64,000 bases of DNA, taken from positions 1,116,001 through 1,180,000 of the forward strand of contig NZ_CP070619.1 of NCBI RefSeq assembly GCF_017068395.1. The letters run 5' to 3'. Positions 58,955 through 64,000 of this stretch are shown here, in pieces; position 1 is the stretch's first letter, and each line of letters opens with the position of its first letter. Below the pieces are notes generated by a model. It was not told the DNA's origin and made no database searches. It saw only the letters and a program-made list of their open reading frames with translations. The DNA comes from Rhodococcus pseudokoreensis (GTDB lineage: Bacteria; Actinomycetota; Actinomycetes; Mycobacteriales; Mycobacteriaceae). Made by a program: the position numbers and the translations under genes.

Positions 58955-60277
58955 TCATGACGCTCGGAGGTGCGCGATCAGAATCGCTTCGATTTCCGAC
59001 CGTCGTGCCGCGGACGGCAGCCGCGGGGCCGCGGACCGGTAGTGATGTCCGGTCGGGGTGCCGAGGTCGAAGAGATGCGTGCGGCCGTGCCGCCTGACGG
59101 GGCGGGCGGTCCAGCCGTCGCCTTCCTTCGCGTAATTGCAGGCCGCGCACAAACCGGCCCCGTTGTGTGCGGTGGTGGCACCCTTGTTGCGGCGGGACAG
59201 GATGTGGTCGTGATGGCGGATCGGCGCATCACACCACGGGGTGCGGCACGTGCGGTCCCGCAGGTCGATCAACTTCCGCAAGCCTTTCGGGAACATCCGC
59301 GCCTGCGACTCCATCGCCGTCAACGCCCCCGACAGCGGACACGAGTACACGTTTCGCAAGGTCACCGCGGTATCACCATCGAGGGCAGCCGCGACCAGTT
59401 GCCGGGCGATCCCCGCCGGCACCGGACCGAACCCCGCCACATCCGCGGCCTCGTTCTCGCCCGCCAACAACGCCTCGTCGGAGATCACCAGATTCACCGC
59501 CACCGGCACCCCATCGGTGACCGAGGCCCCGGTGCCGCGGTCGAACAACAAATCCGCCATCAGCTGATTCCGGGTGCGGCCGCCACTGTCCCCGGTCGCG
59601 ATGAGACTGTCCGCATCACGACCCAACGTCGCCTGCAGGCAGACTGCCTGCTCCATCGGCAGCAGCACACTCAGATACGCCATCGAATCCGGCGCCGGCC
59701 GCGTCGTCACCCGGCGCTCGGACACCGCCGTGCGGTACCGGGCCACCACCGCGGCCGCGTCGAGTTCCACCGCGAGGGCCTTCGCCTTCGCCACCAGGCC
59801 GCGGTCACCGACGCCGTCGAGAACGTCCGGGTCCGAACACAACCGCCGATCCACCACCGCGCGATCCGCCGCCGACAAACACGCCGTCTCCCGCACCAAC
59901 AGGGTGGCGCGCCATTCGTTCAACCGACCCGACCGCAACAACGCCAACGTGTGCGGCATCTCGTGCACCACCGCCTGCGCGAAACCCAGATGCCGGCCAC
60001 CACGGTTCGGGGACTCCCTGCGCGCCAACGCGATCTGCGAGGCGATACCGCGGTCCCACTCCACCCGAGGCAACCCACGGGCCTTCCGATCCTCCCGCAT
60101 ACAGGTGGCGACATCATCCGTGACCACCGCCTGCACCGCACACCCCACCGACTTCAACGACTCCACCGCGTCGAGCCACTCGATCCCCAACCCGGCATCA
60201 CCACACGCCTCCACACACCGCAACCGCGTCGTGAACGCCCGCAACTCCTCCAGATCCGGTGCCACCACTTCCCCCAC
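58955..60277 (-). CDS. DUF222/13E12-family HNH endonuclease-like protein
   Basis: A 440-residue protein with an N-terminal DUF222 domain (about residues 40-300) and a C-terminal HNH nuclease motif: CRTPWCDAPIRHHDHILSRR, NGAGLCAACNYAKE, where the four cysteines can bind zinc and the His pair and Asn form the active site. This family occurs in many copies in Rhodococcus, Gordonia and Mycobacterium genomes and is sometimes linked to mobile or repeated DNA. I see no flanking repeats or other mobile genes here. The biological role is unknown. Confidence 0.9.
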   Translation of the reverse strand: MGEVVAPDLEELRAFTTRLRCVEACGDAGLGIEWLDAVESLKSVGCAVQAVVTDDVATCMREDRKARGLPRVEWDRGIASQIALARRESPNRGGRHLGFAQAVVHEMPHTLALLRSGRLNEWRATLLVRETACLSAADRAVVDRRLCSDPDVLDGVGDRGLVAKAKALAVELDAAAVVARYRTAVSERRVTTRPAPDSMAYLSVLLPMEQAVCLQATLGRDADSLIATGDSGGRTRNQLMADLLFDRGTGASVTDGVPVAVNLVISDEALLAGENEAADVAGFGPVPAGIARQLVAAALDGDTAVTLRNVYSCPLSGALTAMESQARMFPKGLRKLIDLRDRTCRTPWCDAPIRHHDHILSRRNKGATTAHNGAGLCAACNYAKEGDGWTARPVRRHGRTHLFDLGTPTGHHYRSAAPRLPSAARRSEIEAILIAHLRAS

Positions 60278-60439
60278 GACCAGCCCTCCCCCGAGGTTAT
60301 TCGAAACTTTGTTCGACTCTAGCAGTCGGACACACGCTGAGCAAAGGCGCGCGTCGGCGCCGTGCTGTCAGCGGTGCCCGAGTCCGATGACGAGTGGGAT
60401 GCGCCGTGGCTCCGGATCGCAGATCCCACCACCCGGTCG

Positions 60440-62104
60440 CTAGGAATTCGTGAGATCCCGCCGCCGGAACAGCGCCACTCCGGCGGCACCGGCGACGACG
60501 GCGATCGCCGCGAGCCAGATCAGCGGGGCGGCCGTGACTTCCGCGGCGGGAAGGGCGGGGACGTGTGTGAACGGCGACAGGTCGCGGACCGTCTGCGGCA
60601 ACCCGAGCAGCGATCCGAGGAATCCGAAGATCAGGCAGAGCGCGAGCACGCCCCAGGACAGTCCGGCCGACCAGGTCGGGAAGCCGCCGAACGCCAGCAC
60701 CGCCAACGCCGCGACCACCGCGATCGCCGGCACGAAGACGAGGGCGGCGCCCGTGAGGTTCACGACCTTTCCCGGCACGTCTCCGGACACGAGGCCGTAC
60801 GCGAGGCCGGTCGCCGCGCCGGTCAGCGCCTGGAGGACGACGATGCCCACCGTGACCAGGCCGACGTGCGCCAGCATCCACCGAGGACGCGAGACCGCGG
60901 TCGCCAGAACGGGTTCGAGTCGCCCCGCCGCCTCCTCACCGCGCATCCGGAGCAGCGCCTGCACGGCGTAGCCCGCCACCGCGATCGCCATGATCCCGAA
61001 GATGGCGGCGAAGTAGGCGTCGACCATGTCGGTCGTGCCGCCGCCGAGTTGTTCCATCATGTCGGCGACCTGCTCGCCCTCGCCGAGGAAGTCGTCGATC
61101 TGGTCTGCGATCGCGCCGTACACCAGGGCGAGGACGACGATCCCGAAAGCCCACCAGAACAGGATCATCCGTTGCATCCGCCACGCCGATCCGACCGCCG
61201 TCGGCAGTGAGCGGGACGCGCGGGCGGGACCCGGGCGGGTCGGGACGAGCCCCGAGCCGATGTCCCGGTGCTCCGTGAGAGCGAATCCGACGGACCCGAC
61301 CGCGAGTGCGAACACGATGGGCAGCGCCAGCACCCACCAGGCATTGTCGTCGTAGGGGCGGACCTGCTCGGCCCAGCCGATCGGCGACAGCCACGTCGCC
61401 CAGCCACTGACGACCCGGGTGCCGCCTTCCGTCACCGTCCCCGTCATGTCGCCGACGGCGCGCAACAGGAATGCGACGCCCAGTGCGGCCCCGGCGAGTC
61501 CGTTGGCGGTGCGGGCGCTGTCCGTCACCTGCGCGGTCACCGCGGCGATCGCGGCGAACGCGATGCCGGCACCCGCGACCGCCGCACCGAGCGCCACCGA
61601 CCCGTCGAGTGGCAAACCCGCTGCCACCAGCAGGGCGACGTTGAGCAACGCCAGGACCAGGTTGGCTCCGACCGCGACCACCAGCGCGGCGGTGAGCAGC
61701 GCCTTCCGGCCGACCACGGCGGCCTCGACGAGTTCGGCGCGGCCGGTTTCCTCGTTCTGACGGGTATGCCGCACCACCAGCAGGGTGGTCATCAGGCACG
61801 CCGCCAGCGACATCGGCATGACGATCTGACAGGCGAGCACGGCACCGGCGCTGTACCCCGACACGAGACCGTTCGTGGCGAGCGCGACCGGCGACGCCGC
61901 AGTGGCCATCGCGAAGCTGCGTAGGTCGGGCTCCGTGGGATACAGGCCGAGCACACTCGACGCCGAGAACGCCTGCAGCGCAGCGAGAGCGAGCAGCCAC
62001 ACCGGCAGCTGGATGCGGTCGCGGCGCAGGGCCAGACGCACGAGCCGAGGGGTGCCCGCGTAGCGGCCGCGCCCGGTGGTCTCCGGCGCCGTCACCGTGC
62101 TCAT
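60440..62104 (-). CDS. ABC exporter permease
   Basis: A 554-residue membrane protein with about twelve hydrophobic helices, of the ABC-2 type polyketide/antibiotic exporter class ([79 protein letters not shown]). The ATG at 62104 overlaps the ATPase stop by four bases, so the two subunits are co-translated. A frame upstream to 62452 overlaps the ATPase gene and is not coding. Substrate unknown. Confidence 0.9.
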   Translation of the reverse strand: MSTVTAPETTGRGRYAGTPRLVRLALRRDRIQLPVWLLALAALQAFSASSVLGLYPTEPDLRSFAMATAASPVALATNGLVSGYSAGAVLACQIVMPMSLAACLMTTLLVVRHTRQNEETGRAELVEAAVVGRKALLTAALVVAVGANLVLALLNVALLVAAGLPLDGSVALGAAVAGAGIAFAAIAAVTAQVTDSARTANGLAGAALGVAFLLRAVGDMTGTVTEGGTRVVSGWATWLSPIGWAEQVRPYDDNAWWVLALPIVFALAVGSVGFALTEHRDIGSGLVPTRPGPARASRSLPTAVGSAWRMQRMILFWWAFGIVVLALVYGAIADQIDDFLGEGEQVADMMEQLGGGTTDMVDAYFAAIFGIMAIAVAGYAVQALLRMRGEEAAGRLEPVLATAVSRPRWMLAHVGLVTVGIVVLQALTGAATGLAYGLVSGDVPGKVVNLTGAALVFVPAIAVVAALAVLAFGGFPTWSAGLSWGVLALCLIFGFLGSLLGLPQTVRDLSPFTHVPALPAAEVTAAPLIWLAAIAVVAGAAGVALFRRRDLTNS

Positions 62105-63036
62105 CGTGCCTGCGTCCCGGACTCGGCCCGCCGGTGGTTCTCGCCCTCCCGGGCCAGTTCGTCGCCGTAGTGGCGCAGGAACAGCTCTTCCAATGTCGGG
62201 GGCGTCGACGTGAGCGACGCAATCCCGAACGACAGCAGGTGGCGCAGCACGCCCTCGATCGTGCTGGTGTCCACCTCGCATCGGGTGTGCAGGCCGTCGA
62301 CCCGCACGTCGTACACGCCCTCGACGGTCTCCAGTCCGGTCACCGGCCGCTGTGTCTCGGCGGTGATCGACGTGCGCGTGAGGTGCCGCAATTCCGCGAG
62401 TGTGCCGGTCTCCACCGTGCGGCCCTCGCGGATGATGCTCACCCGATCGCACAGCGCCTCGACCTCGGCGAGGATGTGACTCGACAGCAGGACCGTCTTC
62501 CCCGCGTCGGACATCTCCTCGACGCAGTCCTGGAACACGGACTCCATCAACGGATCCAGCCCGGACGTGGGTTCGTCGAGCACGTACAGTTCGACGTCCG
62601 AGGCGAATGCGGCGACCAGCGCGACCTTCTGCCGGTTGCCCTTCGAGTACGTGCGCGCCTTCTTCGTCGGATCGAGTTCGAACCGTTCGAGCAGTTCCGC
62701 GCGCCGGGGCTCGTCCAGTCCGCCACGCAACCCGGCGAGGAGGTCGATCGCCTCACCGCCGGTGAGATTGGGCCACAGGTTCACGTCACCGGGTACGTAG
62801 GCGAGCCGACGGTGCAGCGACACCGAGTCGTGCCACGGGTCGCCGCCCAGGAGGGTGGCAGTGCCCGAATCGGCGCGCAGCAGGCCGAGCAGGACCCGGA
62901 TGGTCGTCGACTTGCCGGACCCGTTGGGTCCGAGGAATCCGTGCACCTCCCCCGTCCCCACCTCGAGGTCGAGGCCGTCGAGTGCGCGGGTCGGACCGAA
63001 CGTCTTGACGAGATTCTCCACCGAGATCGCAGCCAT
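62101..63036 (-). CDS. ABC exporter ATP-binding protein
   Basis: A 311-residue ATPase: Walker [10 protein letters not shown] near residue 36, Q-loop-region [17 protein letters not shown], a signature region reading [19 protein letters not shown] (lysine-glycine instead of SGGQ), Walker [14 protein letters not shown] and the switch histidine in LLSSHILAE. The DrrA-like C-terminal extension (about residues 220-311) is typical of drug-export ATPases. It forms a transporter with the permease encoded downstream. Confidence 0.93.
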   Translation of the reverse strand: MAAISVENLVKTFGPTRALDGLDLEVGTGEVHGFLGPNGSGKSTTIRVLLGLLRADSGTATLLGGDPWHDSVSLHRRLAYVPGDVNLWPNLTGGEAIDLLAGLRGGLDEPRRAELLERFELDPTKKARTYSKGNRQKVALVAAFASDVELYVLDEPTSGLDPLMESVFQDCVEEMSDAGKTVLLSSHILAEVEALCDRVSIIREGRTVETGTLAELRHLTRTSITAETQRPVTGLETVEGVYDVRVDGLHTRCEVDTSTIEGVLRHLLSFGIASLTSTPPTLEELFLRHYGDELAREGENHRRAESGTQAR

Positions 63037-63107
63037 GATGGGGACGCTACGCCGGTTCGCGGGTGGTCACGACGGGTTTCTGCGGTCGCGGCCGCGGCGT
63101 GGCCGGA

Positions 63108-63794
63108 TCAGATCAGGCCGAGCTTGCCCGCCTCGTAGACGGCCTCGGCGCGCCGTCCGACGTCGAGTTTGCGCATGATGTTGCTGACGTGGAATTTCAC
63201 CGTCGTGGCGGAGATGAACAGCCGCTCCCCTATTTTCGCGTTCGACAACCCCTTGGCGAGGAGTTGCAGGACCTCGAGTTCGCGTTCGGTGAGCCCTTCG
63301 CGTGGTGTCGTCTGACCGTTGAGCGAGCGGATCACCGCGGACGCGCTGCGGGAGTCGAAGGCGCTCTCGCCGCGGGACACGGCGCGGATGGCGCGCACCA
63401 GTTCGGTGGTGTCGACGTCCTTGACCACGTATCCGCGGGCGCCGGCGTGGATGGCGCGGACGACGAGTTGCTCGTCCAGGAAGGTGGTCAGCACGAGCAA
63501 CCCCATCTTGCCGTCCGCGGCGGACAGCTGCGCGCACAGTGCCAGCCCCTCGTAGTCGGAGGCCGCCGACAGTTTCAGGTCCATCAGCACGACGTCGGGC
63601 GCGACGTCACGGACGACGGCCAGCGCCTCCTGACTGGACGAGGCCTCGCCGACCACCTCGAGATCCGGTTCCCGCTCGAGGACGGAGCGCAGGCCCTGCC
63701 GGAGGATCGCGTGGTCGTCGACGAGCACGAGTTTCACCACCGACGTGGGGCGGGCGGACCCGGTCTGGTCACGCACCGAGGTTCGTAGGGTCAT
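63108..63794 (-). CDS. NarL/LuxR-family response regulator
   Basis: A 228-residue regulator. The receiver domain begins near residue 20 (VKLVLVDDHAILRQGLRSVL), with phospho-Asp in VVLMDLKLSA near residue 70 and Lys in YVVKDVD; the LuxR helix-turn-helix (GLTERELEVLQLLAKGLSNA) follows. The ATG at 63794 overlaps the kinase stop by four bases; this adds about 19 residues before the receiver fold, so a later GTG at Val19 or Val20 is possible. It lies 71 bases upstream of the ABC exporter, which it may control. Confidence 0.9.
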   Translation of the reverse strand: MTLRTSVRDQTGSARPTSVVKLVLVDDHAILRQGLRSVLEREPDLEVVGEASSSQEALAVVRDVAPDVVLMDLKLSAASDYEGLALCAQLSAADGKMGLLVLTTFLDEQLVVRAIHAGARGYVVKDVDTTELVRAIRAVSRGESAFDSRSASAVIRSLNGQTTPREGLTERELEVLQLLAKGLSNAKIGERLFISATTVKFHVSNIMRKLDVGRRAEAVYEAGKLGLI

Positions 63795-64000
63795 CGGTCC
63801 ACCTCACTGTCGGAATGTAACGGAATGCGGGCGGCCACCCGGACTCCGCCGATCCTGGCCCGCGCCACGTCGAGTGTGCCGCCCAGCTCCACTGCCCGGG
63901 CCTGCATGTTCGCCAACCCGCGGTGGTGCCCGTCGAGGTCGTTGTTCGCCGCCATCCGCAGCATCAGGCGCATCCGCTTGGGGTCGCCGTCGCCGTCGTC
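63791..64000 (-). CDS. Sensor histidine kinase, only the C-terminal end in window
   Basis: About 69 residues are visible. They hold the end of a HATPase_c domain (DDGDGDP, then HRGLANMQARAVELGGTL), as in NarL-type kinases, and a four-base overlap with the response regulator gene. The kinase core, sensor region and start lie beyond the window edge. Confidence 0.85.
   Translation of the reverse strand, partial: DDGDGDPKRMRLMLRMAANNDLDGHHRGLANMQARAVELGGTLDVARARIGGVRVAARIPLHSDSEVDR

Noticed and set aside
58955..60277. DUF222 HNH gene as part of an insertion element or intron
   Set aside because: No terminal repeats, duplicated target site or neighbouring mobile genes were seen.

Overview
The window is high-GC actinobacterial DNA, most likely a Rhodococcus of the jostii/opacus type or a close relative. 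Pointers are the strong GC bias at third codon positions, a complete mycofactocin locus, a DUF222/13E12 HNH protein, an IdeR-type iron box and a leucine-catabolism operon in the same order as M. tuberculosis Rv2498c-Rv2506. No tRNA, rRNA, CRISPR array or insertion sequence was recognised.

Layout. (1) 1-21556, minus strand: one giant NRPS gene whose 3' end lies outside the window. Six complete modules are present (C-A-T-E, then five C-A-T) plus the start of a seventh C domain. (2) 21557-22764: a GC-poorer gap of about 1.2 kb with no convincing gene. It ends in a 17/19 match to the IdeR/DtxR iron box, so the NRPS is probably iron-controlled and may make a siderophore-like peptide. (3) 22765-31641: leucine/isovalerate breakdown (accD1-accA1-acyl-CoA dehydrogenase-MaoC-CitE), acetoacetyl-CoA synthetase, and a divergent TetR repressor. 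(4) 31691-38522: a small membrane protein, a NarL-type two-component pair facing a HbpS/GlcG-like lipoprotein (reminiscent of Streptomyces SenS-SenR-HbpS), an acyl-CoA synthetase, an MHS transporter and an unknown winged-helix-like protein. (5) 38601-45842: ethanolamine catabolism (eutC, eutB, permease), a DUF779 protein, an acetaldehyde-type dehydrogenase and a GAF-domain regulator. (6) 45909-58949: the mycofactocin locus mftA-B-C-D, an OYE-family oxidoreductase, an SDR, a second OYE-family oxidoreductase, then mftE-F-G on the minus strand; mftR and the methyltransferase mftM are on the plus strand. (7) 58955-64000: the DUF222 HNH protein, an ABC exporter pair, a second NarL-type regulator and a kinase cut by the window edge.

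How it fits together. Ethanolamine permease plus ammonia-lyase yield acetaldehyde, which the neighbouring aldehyde dehydrogenase can oxidise. The mycofactocin redox cofactor next door supports alcohol oxidation in related actinobacteria, so regions 5 and 6 look like one C2 alcohol/aldehyde redox neighbourhood. The leucine operon ends in acetoacetate and acetyl-CoA, and acetoacetyl-CoA synthetase would recover the acetoacetate. The most unusual material is inside the NRPS: two modules carry an extra, truncated adenylation-domain start before the real A domain, one A domain has an atypical core motif, and the specificity residues repeat between modules 1/5 and 2/4.
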